Source of the DNA: Stenomitos rutilans HA7619-LM2
GTDB taxonomy: Bacteria; Cyanobacteriota; Cyanobacteriia; Leptolyngbyales; Leptolyngbyaceae
Direction of reading: 5' to 3'
Length of the DNA: 64,000 nt
NCBI GenBank assembly: GCA_019358945.1
Contig: JAHHIE010000021.1
Location: forward strand, 35,217 to 99,216
Position numbers and translations under genes: made by a program. Under the pieces are notes generated by a model that had not been told where the DNA came from, did not search any database, and was given only the letters and a program-made list of their open reading frames with translations. Shown in pieces: positions 24,793 to 33,910 of the stretch. The first letter of the stretch is position 1. Each line of letters opens with the position of its first letter.

Positions 24793-25788
24793 TTAATTTG
24801 GCTTCTTTGTCCAAATCACAGCCACAGTGCCGCCTGCTTTACCGGGCACCAGGTTCAAATAGCCTGTAAATTTGCCTTTCTTCAGCTCGTATAGTGAACC
24901 ACCCCCGTAGGAGCCAGACTCGGTAGCACTCTCAAATTTTTTCAAGACAGATTGCAACGTCTGGTAAACCTGTGCGGCTGGCTGCCCTTCAATCACCCGT
25001 GTCTCAAAGATCCCATCCACGTACACCTGGTTTGAAGGGTTATCTTTGTCCGGTTCAAGAAAGGCATCAGGATCAGGCAGGTCGAACGAGGTGGCAGAAT
25101 TATCGGACGAGGTGCTGTACGTTGCGTCAAGCTCCTTGGCAATGTCACCTAATTCTTTGGGAATGCCAACCACATCCCCCTTCTTGATTTTCGCCAATTT
25201 GTCTTTGTCTAACTTATCGGGGCCAAGCAAGTAGAACGTCTGTGAACCGTCTTCTACAACACTGAGGTAGTAGCTGACACCCCCCTTGGATACCTTGAAT
25301 GTATTTTGCTCCGGTTCATCGCTAAGGGTGAATTTCTGGACAGGCAACGCCTTACGAAAATGAGCGACCACCGAAGCTGGAGACGCACTGTCTGCAACCC
25401 GCAAGTTTTCGAGGTTCTGGAAAGGGGTTGCACCAGGGTAATGGGGAAAATCAGCAAAGGGGTTTTTGGCATCACTGGACGTAGCGCCTGCTGTCCGTTG
25501 CGACGTTGCTGGAGTCTTTTGCACCGGAGGCGCGATCGCAGGTTTGGGGCGACTAATCTTTGGCAGTGAGGGTTTTGCCAGTTTGGGGCGTGCCTTAGCG
25601 GCTGGTTTGGCTGTGGGTAACTGCGTGATTTTGACGGGGTTTTCCTTATCGTCCGTTTTCTTGGGCTTCTGCTCAGACGGTAGGGGGGTGAAGAGCAACA
25701 GTGCGTGTAGGCCGATCGCCGCAATCAGCATCGGTCGGATAAGCAATCGTATAGGCGCAGGCAACTGCTTTAAGGCTGGAATGGTGGT
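24793..25788 (-). CDS. TonB-like membrane-anchored protein with proline/lysine-rich stalk
   Basis: This 331-residue protein starts at ATG 25788; an upstream ATG at 25899 would add 37 hydrophobic residues and cannot be ruled out. One N-terminal membrane helix (P-M-L-I-A-A-I-G-L-H-A-L-L-L-F) is followed by a Pro/Lys/Ala-rich stalk (about 40-110), as in TonB. A globular C-terminal region of about 200 residues follows, ending A-V-I-W-T-K-K-P-N. The helix includes a His in a position like that of TonB. It is convergent with exbB-exbD. It may link that motor to the outer membrane, but the C-terminus does not show the classical TonB fold by eye. Confidence 0.65.
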   Translation of the reverse strand, partial: TTIPALKQLPAPIRLLIRPMLIAAIGLHALLLFTPLPSEQKPKKTDDKENPVKITQLPTAKPAAKARPKLAKPSLPKISRPKPAIAPPVQKTPATSQRTAGATSSDAKNPFADFPHYPGATPFQNLENLRVADSASPASVVAHFRKALPVQKFTLSDEPEQNTFKVSKGGVSYYLSVVEDGSQTFYLLGPDKLDKDKLAKIKKGDVVGIPKELGDIAKELDATYSTSSDNSATSFDLPDPDAFLEPDKDNPSNQVYVDGIFETRVIEGQPAAQVYQTLQSVLKKFESATESGSYGGGSLYELKKGKFTGYLNLVPGKAGGTVAVIWTKKPN

Positions 25789-25899
25789 CATAAAAATGAT
25801 TGCAGCAAGGAACGCCGTGTAGAAAGCAACAAAGGGAAAGGGACGGGCTGAATCTGCGATCGCGCCATTGATGAAGACGTTAGCCGTCAGCAGCGTCAA

Positions 25900-26445
25900 C
25901 GCTGAATGTCACGGTCATCGCACCACAATGGTTGGTAGAAGCGCAAACCTCAAGACATTTCACTCCGATTGAACTAGCTAAATAGTACGTGGATCAGGGC
26001 ACAATTCACAATAACGAACGCGATCGCTCTAACGCTTTGCAAAATAGATTGACTTGACTTTGTAAAGAGATCATTCAGGGTAGCCCAATGCTGCAATGGG
26101 TGGGTCGATCGCCAGTATAAACCGTTAACAAAAGAGATATAAGCACTATAACTCTTCCTCCACAATTTCACCGGATGCTATGACAATCACCTTATAGCAA
26201 GGCTTTTCAGCCTCTAATCGTGTTGCTTGAAGAGCGAGAAATGTTCATACAGCACGTTAAAGCGAGCCGACCAGAAACATTGAGTTGAAACAAAATATGC
26301 CGATAGGGAGAGTGTCTTAAACTAACGTTTAATCAACCTTAACCTGCTGTTACAGCTTCTTTGGTTTTCACTTAACTGCTGTAGTTGTACGGTTGTCATT
26401 GTTACCCAATCTAACAATTAAGTCTCTTTGTGAGGACAAGGCAAA
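25900..26445. other. Intergenic region upstream of pstS
   Basis: About 550 bases without a supported gene. It contains the probable Pho box described separately. The rest is AT-rich and presumably carries the pstS promoter. Confidence 0.5.
26316..26345 (+). promoter_or_regulatory. Probable Pho box upstream of pstS
   Basis: Three matches to the cyanobacterial PhoB-binding pattern (C/T)TTAA(C/T)(C/T)(A/T) occur in a row. They are CTTAAACT at 26316, TTTAATCA at 26328 and CTTAACCT at 26338, spaced about one helical turn apart; a fourth weaker CTTAACTG lies at about 26371. The position, about 100 bases before pstS, suits activation under phosphate starvation. Confidence 0.65.
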
Positions 26446-27486
26446 ATGGCATTTCCTGCAATTGCATTCCGTCGCGCCGTTACTGCCTCAGCCGTAACTG
26501 CCGCGATCGCGCTTGGGCCACTGTTAACTGCGATCGCGCAGGCAGTCCCCTTGACGGGCGCTGGAGCGACTTTCCCAGTTCCTTTGTATGAGCGTTATAT
26601 CGCTGAATTTAAGAAAGCCAATCCCGATATTGACGTGAGCTATCAGGGTGTCGGTAGCGGTGCTGGTATTCGTCAGGTGATTGCGGGCACCGTTGACTTT
26701 GGTGGTAGCGATGCTGCCATGACCGATGCTGAGATCGAAAAGGTCAAGCAAGGCGTTATCCTCGTTCCCACTGCGGGTGGTGCAGTTGCCGTGGTTTATA
26801 ATCTCCCCTTTGTACCTAACCTCAAGCTGTCTCGTGATGTCTTGCCTGACATTTTTGCAGGCAAGATCAAGAAGTGGAACGACCCCAGAATTGCGAAAAT
26901 TAACCCCGGTGCAAAGCTTCCCGATTCTGAGATCAAGCCTGTCGTGCGTGCCGATGGTAGCGGTACCTCCTTTATCTTCACAAACCATCTGAGCGCCGTT
27001 AGCCCCTCCTTCAAATCTGAGGTTGGTGTTGGCACCGCTCCTAAGTGGCCCGGAAGTCCGCTGAAGGGTAAAGGCAATCCTGGTGTGGCGAAGGAAGTCA
27101 GCAATGCTGAAGGCACGATCGGCTACGTTGAGTATGCCTACGCCAAGCAGAACAAAATCCAGACCGCACTGGTAGAAAACAAAAAAGGACAATTCTTGCC
27201 CCCTTCCATCCGCGACACAAACAAGGCGCTGTCTACTGTACAGTTCCCTGAAAACAATCGCGTGTTTGTAGGTGATCCTAATGATGGTTACCCCATCGCT
27301 GGATTGACCTGGTTGATGGTTTACAAACAGTACGACAGCCCTGAAAAAGCAGCGGCGATTAAAAAGTTTGTGAACTGGGTGTTGAACGACGGGCAGAATC
27401 TCAACGCGAGCCTTGATTATGTGCGGATTCCTGCTAAAGACGCAAAGCGCATCGTGAGTGATGTGAACGCGAACGTGAAGCCATAG
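26446..27486 (+). CDS. pstS: Phosphate ABC transporter, phosphate-binding protein
   Basis: This 346-residue periplasmic protein has a signal peptide (about 1-33, A-I-A-Q-A). L-T-G-A-G-A-T-F-P-V-P-L-Y follows, the N-terminal phosphate-loop signature of PstS, then G-S-G-A-G-I-R-Q, F-G-G-S-D-A and R-A-D-G-S-G-T-S-F near residue 165, which bind phosphate. The ribosome site AGGACAAGG precedes the ATG. It is the first gene of the pst operon behind a probable Pho box. Confidence 0.96.
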   Translation: MAFPAIAFRRAVTASAVTAAIALGPLLTAIAQAVPLTGAGATFPVPLYERYIAEFKKANPDIDVSYQGVGSGAGIRQVIAGTVDFGGSDAAMTDAEIEKVKQGVILVPTAGGAVAVVYNLPFVPNLKLSRDVLPDIFAGKIKKWNDPRIAKINPGAKLPDSEIKPVVRADGSGTSFIFTNHLSAVSPSFKSEVGVGTAPKWPGSPLKGKGNPGVAKEVSNAEGTIGYVEYAYAKQNKIQTALVENKKGQFLPPSIRDTNKALSTVQFPENNRVFVGDPNDGYPIAGLTWLMVYKQYDSPEKAAAIKKFVNWVLNDGQNLNASLDYVRIPAKDAKRIVSDVNANVKP

Positions 27487-27510
27487 GTGCGATCGACCCA
27501 TTCACAGCTT

Positions 27511-27543
27511 GAAGCGTCCTCTGGTTGATCTGGAGGACGCTTT
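27511..27543 (+). terminator. Hairpin between pstS and pstC
   Basis: AAGCGTCCTC (27512-27521) and GAGGACGCTT (27533-27542) form a perfect 10-bp stem with an 11-base loop. No T-run follows, so partial attenuation or transcript-end protection is more likely than full termination. That would fit a binding protein made in excess over its permease. Confidence 0.7.
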
Positions 27544-27753
27544 CAGGTTGTTGATTGCTTCATGGAGATGGTTCCTGGCCGAAAGATGTTTTCACTCAGT
27601 TTTTTAACCGGATTTAGCCTTTGGTATGCCTCTGCATCAGCAGAAACTCAGCTTCTGACTCTTTATCGGCAGCAACAGATTATCGGCAGCAACAGACATC
27701 ACTCTCTTGCAAGTCGCTTCGCCCCTCACCGTTCACTCCTCACTTTCCACCCA

Positions 27754-28752
27754 ATGAGTTCAGCCGAACCGCCTCAATCTGCTTACACGTTCTCGACCAG
27801 CCAAATGTCCACCGATCGCGGCGCAGACATTATGGCAACCGATGGCATGTTCTCCTGGCTTAATCAGGGGTTTCTCTGGTTAACCCGTGGGTTTGCACTC
27901 ATCACGGTGCTAACGCTTCTATGGATGGGATGGGTGATTTTTAAGCAGGCCCAACCTGCTATCCAAGCCTTTGGCCTCGGCTTTTTGACCAGCCAGGAAT
28001 GGGACATTGCCAATGTGAAATTTGGGGCGCTGCCTTACATCTTTGGCACGGTCGTGAGTTCGACGATCGCCCTGGCGTTAGCCCTTCCCATCAGTCTGGC
28101 AGTGGCACTCGTCACCAGCGAAAATTTTCTGCCGCCCTGGGTGCGATCGCCGATCGCCTTTTTGGTGGAACTCATTGCCGCGATTCCCAGCGTCATCGTT
28201 GGTCTTTGGGGCATTTATCTACTGGTGCCGTTTTTGCAGCCGATTCAGCTCTGGCTTTACCACCACTTCAAGCAGATTCCCCTATTTAGCACGCAGCCCT
28301 TTGGGTCTGGCATGCTGGCAGCTGGGGTGATTTTGGCGATTATGATTTTGCCGACGATCGCGGCCATTAGCCGCGAAGTGCTGTTGGCGATTCCGTCCGA
28401 TCTGCGTGCCGCCTCCATGTCGCTGGGAGCCACGCGTTGGGAAACGATTTTTGGGGTGATTCTGCCGTCATCGGTATCGGGCATCTTGGGAGCCGCCATG
28501 CTGGGATTGGGGCGCGCGTTGGGTGAGACGATGGCGGTCACAATGGTGATTGGTAATTCCGCGCAGATTAGCCCTTCGTTGTTCAATGTGGGGTACACCA
28601 TCCCGGCACTGCTGGCAAATGAATTTGGCGAAGCGCTCGATCCCTTGCACATTGGCTCACTGATGTATCTCGCCTTGATTCTGTTTGTGCTGACGCTGGT
28701 AATCAATGTGCTGGCAATTTTGATGGTGCGGGTACTGGGCTATGGAAAATGA
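27754..28752 (+). CDS. pstC: Phosphate ABC transporter permease PstC
   Basis: This 332-residue inner-membrane permease has six predicted helices and the EAA-like loop (A-A-S-M-S-L-G-A-T-R-W-E-T near residue 212). The frame is open up to 27562, but the first 64 codons are low-complexity, with a doubled TTATCGGCAGCAACAGA. ATGs at 27754, 27805 and 27832 are all possible; the last gives the 306 residues nearest to the usual PstC length. It overlaps pstA by 11 bases. Confidence 0.93.
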   Translation: MSSAEPPQSAYTFSTSQMSTDRGADIMATDGMFSWLNQGFLWLTRGFALITVLTLLWMGWVIFKQAQPAIQAFGLGFLTSQEWDIANVKFGALPYIFGTVVSSTIALALALPISLAVALVTSENFLPPWVRSPIAFLVELIAAIPSVIVGLWGIYLLVPFLQPIQLWLYHHFKQIPLFSTQPFGSGMLAAGVILAIMILPTIAAISREVLLAIPSDLRAASMSLGATRWETIFGVILPSSVSGILGAAMLGLGRALGETMAVTMVIGNSAQISPSLFNVGYTIPALLANEFGEALDPLHIGSLMYLALILFVLTLVINVLAILMVRVLGYGK

Positions 28753-29632
28753 GGCGGCTATGAAAAATGAGGCGTTAGAGCTAACAGCACCGCTACCCGC
28801 TGGCCGTCGCGCTTTAAGCAATGGCATGACGCTGCTTGCCTTCTTGGGCACCGCGATCGCGCTGTTGCCGCTGCTGGCAATCCTCCTCAAAATTTTGTGG
28901 GAAGGTGCGCCTCATCTCAAGTGGGAGGTGCTGACCTCGCTTCCGGCACCAGTTGGCTTAGAAGGCGTGCCAAATGGCTTTGCCAATGCTATCCAGGGTA
29001 CGGTCATGATGGTGAGCATTGCAACCCTGATTAGCGTTCCAATTGGGCTGCTGACCGCCATTTACCTGTCGGAGTTTGGGAAGCAGTCGCCGCTTGCACA
29101 GGGTGTACGCTTCTTGATCCTGGTTCTCAGCGGTGTCCCGTCGATCGTCGTGGGCGTGTTTGCTTATGCTGTCATTGTGCTGAACTTCAAATTTTCGGCA
29201 CTGGCGGGTAGTTTTGCGCTGGCTGTCATCATGCTACCGATCGTGGTGCTGACTGCTGAAGAAGCCTTGAAGCTTGTCCCCATGCAGCAACGGCTTGCCT
29301 CTGCTGCACTGGGTGCTAACCCCTTTCAAACGACGCGTACAGTCGTTGCAACTGCTTTAGCAGGCATTACTACGGGTGTACTGTTGGCTGTGGCGCGTGC
29401 AACAGGTGAGACGGCACCGCTTATTTTCACGGCTCTGTTTACGCAAGGTTGGTCGCAAGGCTTATTACAGCCAGCACCCTCGCTATCAGTGATGATTTAC
29501 AACTACGCCAATTCCGCGTATGTTCAACAAAACCAGCTTGCGTGGAGTGCGTCGGTGATCTTAGTCGGTATGGTTCTGCTGACCAATCTTCTCTCTCGCT
29601 TCATCACCCGTAAACGCTTGCCAAACCGCTAG
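28742..29632 (+). CDS. pstA: Phosphate ABC transporter permease PstA
   Basis: This 296-residue permease partner of PstC has six hydrophobic helices and the loop A-S-A-A-L-G-A-N-P-F-Q-T-T-R near residue 185. V-L-S-G-V-P-S-I-V-V-G occurs near 130, as in PstA/PstC proteins. It starts inside pstC; a second ATG at 28760 is possible. Confidence 0.95.
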   Translation: MENEAAMKNEALELTAPLPAGRRALSNGMTLLAFLGTAIALLPLLAILLKILWEGAPHLKWEVLTSLPAPVGLEGVPNGFANAIQGTVMMVSIATLISVPIGLLTAIYLSEFGKQSPLAQGVRFLILVLSGVPSIVVGVFAYAVIVLNFKFSALAGSFALAVIMLPIVVLTAEEALKLVPMQQRLASAALGANPFQTTRTVVATALAGITTGVLLAVARATGETAPLIFTALFTQGWSQGLLQPAPSLSVMIYNYANSAYVQQNQLAWSASVILVGMVLLTNLLSRFITRKRLPNR

Positions 29633-29662
29633 ACTATCTCATCCAGTGAGGACGAATGTTTC

Positions 29663-30469
29663 ATGCACCCTGTTGATACTGCTGCGTCAATCGCCACGGA
29701 TAGCCCTGCCTTGAGCGTGAAAAACCTGAGCTTTTACTACGGCAGTCAAAAAGCTGTAGAAAGCATCTCAATGGATGTTCACCAGGAGCAAGTAACCGCA
29801 ATTATTGGGCCTTCTGGCTGTGGTAAATCCACCTTCCTCAAAGCGCTAAACCGCATCAGCGAACTCGAAACAAAGGTGCGTGTCGATGGCATCGTTGAGT
29901 TTTTCGGTCAGAATATTTACAGCCCACGGGTCAATCTCAATCGCCTACGACGCAAAATTGGCATGGTGTTTCAAAAGCCAAACCCTTTTCCCATGAGCAT
30001 CTATGACAACGTTGCCTATGGAGTGCGCGTGTTTGGTCGTCCGGGCCGTGCGTCACTGGATGAAATGGTGGAGTCTGCCTTGCGAGGAGCCGCACTCTGG
30101 GATGAGGTGAAAGACAATCTGGGCAAATCTGCCTTGGGGTTATCAGGTGGGCAGCAACAACGCTTGTGCATTGCCCGTGCGCTGGCAGTAAAGCCCAAAG
30201 TACTCTTGATGGATGAGCCTTGCTCTGCGCTTGACCCGATCGCCACCATGAAAATCGAAGAACTCATCCACACGCTGCGGCAAGAACTGACGATCGTCAT
30301 TGTCACCCACAATATGCAGCAAGCTTCTCGCGTGTCTAACTACACGGCGTTTTTTAGCACCGATGAAAGCCGGATTGGTCAACTGGTGGAATTTGGGCCA
30401 ACCTCTCAGATCTTTATGCAGCCTGCCGAAACACGCACACGAGACTATGTGGAAGGTCGGTTTGGGTAG
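29663..30469 (+). CDS. pstB: Phosphate ABC transporter ATP-binding protein
   Basis: This 268-residue ATPase has Walker [10 protein letters not shown] near residue 51, signature L-S-G-G-Q-Q-Q-R near 158, Walker B V-L-L-M-D-E-P and the switch His in [17 protein letters not shown] and the ending of the [10 protein letters not shown] type are typical of PstB. GAGG lies about 12 bases before the ATG. It closes the pstSCAB operon; no phoU follows. Confidence 0.97.
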   Translation: MHPVDTAASIATDSPALSVKNLSFYYGSQKAVESISMDVHQEQVTAIIGPSGCGKSTFLKALNRISELETKVRVDGIVEFFGQNIYSPRVNLNRLRRKIGMVFQKPNPFPMSIYDNVAYGVRVFGRPGRASLDEMVESALRGAALWDEVKDNLGKSALGLSGGQQQRLCIARALAVKPKVLLMDEPCSALDPIATMKIEELIHTLRQELTIVIVTHNMQQASRVSNYTAFFSTDESRIGQLVEFGPTSQIFMQPAETRTRDYVEGRFG

Positions 30470-30558
30470 ATAGGGATGAGGGATGAGGGATGGGGATGAA
30501 ACACCGATCGCTTGCCATCTAGAGCTTTGCCGCTACAATCTAGTCACACCTGCTGGAC

Positions 30559-30948
30559 ATGATTGATACGTGTAAGATGACGACCGACCCACCCCAACCC
30601 AGCACTCAACAATTGCTCGACGCTCTTTTGCAGTCGCAAGCGTTAGGACATCACAAGCTTGATCTCCTCACAGACCAGATTGGACACCTCACTGAGGTTG
30701 TAACCACTGGGTTCGCAGAACTCAAAGAAGGGTTCGCAGAACTCAAAGAAGGGTTCGCAGAACTGAGGGGTGGCTTTTCTGAACTGAGAGTAGACCTTTC
30801 GGAATTAAAAATTATCGTGAAAGAGCAAGCGGCAAGCCTGGAACGTATTGCTGAAACGGCTACGCAGCAGAATGAAAGCATTGCCCGCCTGGCAGCGACA
30901 GTAGAGCGTCAGGCTCAGCTTGTCGATCGACTACTGCCGCCAGGTTAA
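30559..30948 (+). CDS. Small coiled-coil protein with G-F-A-E-L-K-E heptads
   Basis: This protein has 129 residues, or 123 from the ATG at 30577. The centre is a heptad series, G-F-A-E-L-K-E twice, then G-F-A-E-L-R-G and G-F-S-E-L-R-V, encoded by tandem 21-bp units at 30711-30794. The ends are Gln/Ala-rich coiled coil. It resembles the protein at 53971 in layout (M-T-T start, D-Q-I-G-H-L-T-E against E-Q-I-G-R-L-T-E, and a matching C-terminal A-R-L region), so the two are paralogues. Function is unknown. Confidence 0.68.
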   Translation: MIDTCKMTTDPPQPSTQQLLDALLQSQALGHHKLDLLTDQIGHLTEVVTTGFAELKEGFAELKEGFAELRGGFSELRVDLSELKIIVKEQAASLERIAETATQQNESIARLAATVERQAQLVDRLLPPG

Positions 30949-31029
30949 TCCATCCATCGCTCAACGGTAATAAATGCAAGCCTTTTGGCTACCGCTCAAA
31001 ACTAACGCAACGGCAAGACAGCGGCACGA

Positions 31030-31626
31030 TCATGACGATGTTGCTTTATCGATCGCGCCTGACTGATACCGATCTTTATTGAAGAAGCGCCAAACGTTGT
31101 AGCCAACAAACAGCAGCACTGTAAGCACTGCAATACCAGAGACCGTGGGCAAGGCAATCGCCAGCATAGTCAAGCCAATGGATGCCATTAGCTCGATCGT
31201 CGAGAGAATGGGATTGGTCAAACCACCAGATGTTGCTGTCGAGCCGATACGCAGCAAGTTTAACAAACCTTTAGTCAGTCCGGCGGCTCCTCCACCCGCG
31301 ATCGCGGCCAGCGTCCATTGTGCCAACGGACTCATATCTGACGCAGTCGCAGCCGTCACAATGGTACCTGCCACGATCGCCAGTGGTGTGGCAACTGTAT
31401 CGAGTAGATGATCAAACCAGGGGATGTAGTAACCAGCGACCTCTAAACTGCTGGCAACCGCAAACGTAATCAAGGCATGATCCGTACCAACCCATGCAAC
31501 ATTTGCTGGTAAGTCTAGATGACCGACGATCGCCGCTGTACTCACAACCAACAGTGGTACAAAGACTCTAAACCCACAAGCAGCGCTCAAGCTCACACCC
31601 AGCAGCAAACTAGTTAAAGTATCCAA
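31030..31626 (-). CDS. DUF4126 family membrane protein
   Basis: This 198-residue integral membrane protein has about five helices. It begins L-L-L-G-V-S-L-S-A-A-C-G-F-R-V-F-V-P-L and has W-F-D-H-L-L-D-T-V-A-T-P-L-A-I near residue 70 and A-G-L-T-K-G near 115, all hallmarks of DUF4126. The role is unknown. It lies 112 bases beyond the end of the SIS-domain gene on the same strand. Confidence 0.82.
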   Translation of the reverse strand: MDTLTSLLLGVSLSAACGFRVFVPLLVVSTAAIVGHLDLPANVAWVGTDHALITFAVASSLEVAGYYIPWFDHLLDTVATPLAIVAGTIVTAATASDMSPLAQWTLAAIAGGGAAGLTKGLLNLLRIGSTATSGGLTNPILSTIELMASIGLTMLAIALPTVSGIAVLTVLLFVGYNVWRFFNKDRYQSGAIDKATSS

Positions 31627-31738
31627 GTGTCCCCCTTCCCTGCCTCTGCTTGAGCTGTCTCGACTGAAGCGGCTCCATCTTCGCTCATTGTGACAAATCG
31701 CTTGCGAGCAGACATCAACCCAAAGACCACGATCGCAC

Positions 31739-32947
31739 TCACGTCAGCAGCGTTTTGGTGATGTTGCGGGGTCGATCGACATCAAAGCTGCGCTGCACGG
31801 CGATCGCATACGCCAACAATTGCAGGGGAATGACGGTGAGCAAGGGTGAAAGCCTTTCATCGGTTGCGGGTACAGTCAGCAAATGATCAAACATGGCGTG
31901 ATCAGCTTGCGTGGAAGCATTGGTAATACCAATCAGAGGCGCTCTATTGGCCTTTACCTTCCGAGCGTTGGCAAGCATTGAGGCATAAACAGTGCCAGCA
32001 GGCGCGATCGCAATCACAGAGACGGTCGCATCCAGCAGCGCGATCGGGCCGTGCATAAACTCACCGCTTGCATAACCCTCAGCATGAAGGTAGGTCGTTT
32101 CTTTCAGTTTGAGTGCGCCTTCTAAGGCGATTGCATGATTAATGCCTCGTCCCAAAACAATGCAATCCTTTGTGTCAGCAATGATTTTGGCAAGCATTTG
32201 AATGGGTTCATGCTGTTGGTTAAGCAGTGTTTCGATCTGGTCGGGCAGCGATCGCAGCGCACCGATCAATGGCATCGCGTCCTGAACTGACAGCGCACGA
32301 CGACGGAGGGCAAACTCCAACGCCAAACAGCAAAACACTACCAGTTGAGACAAAAAGGTTTTAGTAGCCGCAACGCCAATCTCTACCCCAGCTAGCGTTG
32401 GAAAGATGTAATCAACTGCTTTAGATAGCGAACTTTCTGGCTGATTCGTGATGCCGAGTGACCAGGATTGCAAGGAGGCATCTGAGGGCGATCGCCGTTT
32501 TGCCACCGCGATCGCAGCTAACGTATCTGCCGTTTCACCTGACTGAGTGACGGCGATCGTGAGTGTATTGGCCCTTAACGGAAACGGGCCAGAGACAAAT
32601 TCGGAAGCCGATCGCACTCTGGTAGGAATGCCCGCCAGTTGCTCTAGCCAATACTGCGCGACTAAGCCTGCATGACGACTGGTGCCACACGCTACAATCT
32701 GAATCTCTGCCACATTAGCAGATACCTGCTCTGGTAGCGCCAAATTAAAGGGAGTGGACAGCACTGAGGCATCCTGGCCATCCCAATCAGGCTTGAGATA
32801 CGCCGCCAGACATCGACGCACGACCTCTGGCTGCTCGTAGATTTCCTTGAGCATGAAGTGAGCAAACCCTTGTCGATCGGGCAGTTCAGCGTCAGTGTTT
32901 TGAATCGGTTTGTGCCCTACCAACGGTAACCTCAACTCATTTCTCAA
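31739..32947 (-). CDS. GlmS-like SIS-domain protein lacking the glutaminase domain
   Basis: This 402-residue protein matches only the isomerase half of glucosamine-6-phosphate synthase. It begins with Q-G-F-A-H-F-M-L-K-E-I-Y-E-Q-P near residue 27. It has both SIS domains, with the sugar-phosphate motifs C-G-T-S near 87, T-Q-S-G-E-T-A-D-T near 135 and G-V-A-A-T-K-T-F near 192, the E-G-A-L-K-L-K-E helix, and a C-terminus ending D-V-D-R-P-R-N-I-T-K-T. The N-terminal Cys1 glutaminase domain (about 240 residues) is absent, and no remnant is seen upstream. Such a protein might isomerise, or deaminate glucosamine-6-phosphate like archaeal GlmD, instead of using glutamine. A true glmS presumably lies elsewhere. 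Confidence 0.85.
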   Translation of the reverse strand: MRNELRLPLVGHKPIQNTDAELPDRQGFAHFMLKEIYEQPEVVRRCLAAYLKPDWDGQDASVLSTPFNLALPEQVSANVAEIQIVACGTSRHAGLVAQYWLEQLAGIPTRVRSASEFVSGPFPLRANTLTIAVTQSGETADTLAAIAVAKRRSPSDASLQSWSLGITNQPESSLSKAVDYIFPTLAGVEIGVAATKTFLSQLVVFCCLALEFALRRRALSVQDAMPLIGALRSLPDQIETLLNQQHEPIQMLAKIIADTKDCIVLGRGINHAIALEGALKLKETTYLHAEGYASGEFMHGPIALLDATVSVIAIAPAGTVYASMLANARKVKANRAPLIGITNASTQADHAMFDHLLTVPATDERLSPLLTVIPLQLLAYAIAVQRSFDVDRPRNITKTLLT

Positions 32948-33220
32948 GTAGCGCCATCACTATTAGCGTGGTATCCTCGCCTCCTACATGGCTCGATCAA
33001 AGAGCGCAACAACTGGTGTTTCATCCGTGGTAGCAGTGGCATCCACTGGAAGCAGCTTGAAGATATAAGCACCAAGAACCTGATTCTGGAGCAGCCGCCA
33101 GAGAAAGTCAAACATCGTTTCAACGCTGGTTAAGTAATCGGGCTACAGCGGTTTAGACAACAATTGAGACGCACAGGAGCGATCGCAGTTCAGTTTCACG
33201 TAAGAGAGCGATCGCGGCTG
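32948..33220. other. Intergenic region, no supported gene
   Basis: About 270 bases. A minus-strand frame of 43 codons from an ATG near 33115 (M-F-D-F-L-W-R-L-L) lacks a ribosome site and any recognised relatives. Confidence 0.35.
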
Positions 33221-33808
33221 TTACAGTTTTCCTGCGAGTATTTGACCCGCTGTTAATCGTAAAGCGGGAAAGGTAGGAGATTCAATCAACGCTTCGTCTA
33301 CAAAGACAGCCTCATCATAGCGACCTTCGTTCAACTGGCAGATGGTTACCTTTCCTTCTAACGGATCAACAATCCAATATTCAGGAATCTCTAGAACGCT
33401 GTATTCACTGTACTTAGCGCGGTAGTCTGCCGATTTCGTCGATTCGCTTACTACTTCGACGACTAGCAATGGTGGTGGCTCGTTGAGAGTAATCACAGCT
33501 TCGCGATCTACCATTGCGTCCCATTGCGCGATTGACAACACGGTGACATCAGGACTGCGTGACGTGTCCCACCGTCCTCCGCGAGGAGAGCGTACCCCAA
33601 CCCGCATATCCTTAGCTGTCCACGAAAATTCTACTCGGCTAATTTCGCTCTTAAATTGGTCGTTGATAAATTCCGTAATCGCTCCGTGCTTTCCCATTCC
33701 CAAACTCATTGGGCGTAACTCCCCATTAACGAGTTCGTAACGGGTATCTGTCCCGTCATCATAGGCAAGGTATGCCTCGAATGTTAGCTTTTGGATCGTA
33801 GTTGTCAT
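33221..33808 (-). CDS. Uma2-family (DUF820) nuclease-like protein
   Basis: This 195-residue protein starts at ATG 33808, which gives the standard [14 protein letters not shown]. Family motifs are [25 protein letters not shown] and I-P-E-Y-W-I-V-D-P, giving the Asp/Glu pair of the PD-(D/E)XK site. It stands alone. Confidence 0.9.
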   Translation of the reverse strand: MTTTIQKLTFEAYLAYDDGTDTRYELVNGELRPMSLGMGKHGAITEFINDQFKSEISRVEFSWTAKDMRVGVRSPRGGRWDTSRSPDVTVLSIAQWDAMVDREAVITLNEPPPLLVVEVVSESTKSADYRAKYSEYSVLEIPEYWIVDPLEGKVTICQLNEGRYDEAVFVDEALIESPTFPALRLTAGQILAGKL

Positions 33809-33910
33809 TGCAGGTAGCCGAATGATTTCAACCCTCCCCAGGTTCACCGATGAGCCGGAGTTGCCCCTATTCTAGTGTGATCGCTCCAAGCAGCAATCGC
33901 CCCAGCATCT

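Noticed and set aside
32987..33115. 43-codon minus-strand frame upstream of the GlmS-like gene, considered as a glutaminase-domain remnant
   Set aside because: It shows none of the glutaminase motifs (no N-terminal Cys-Gly-Ile) and no ribosome site.
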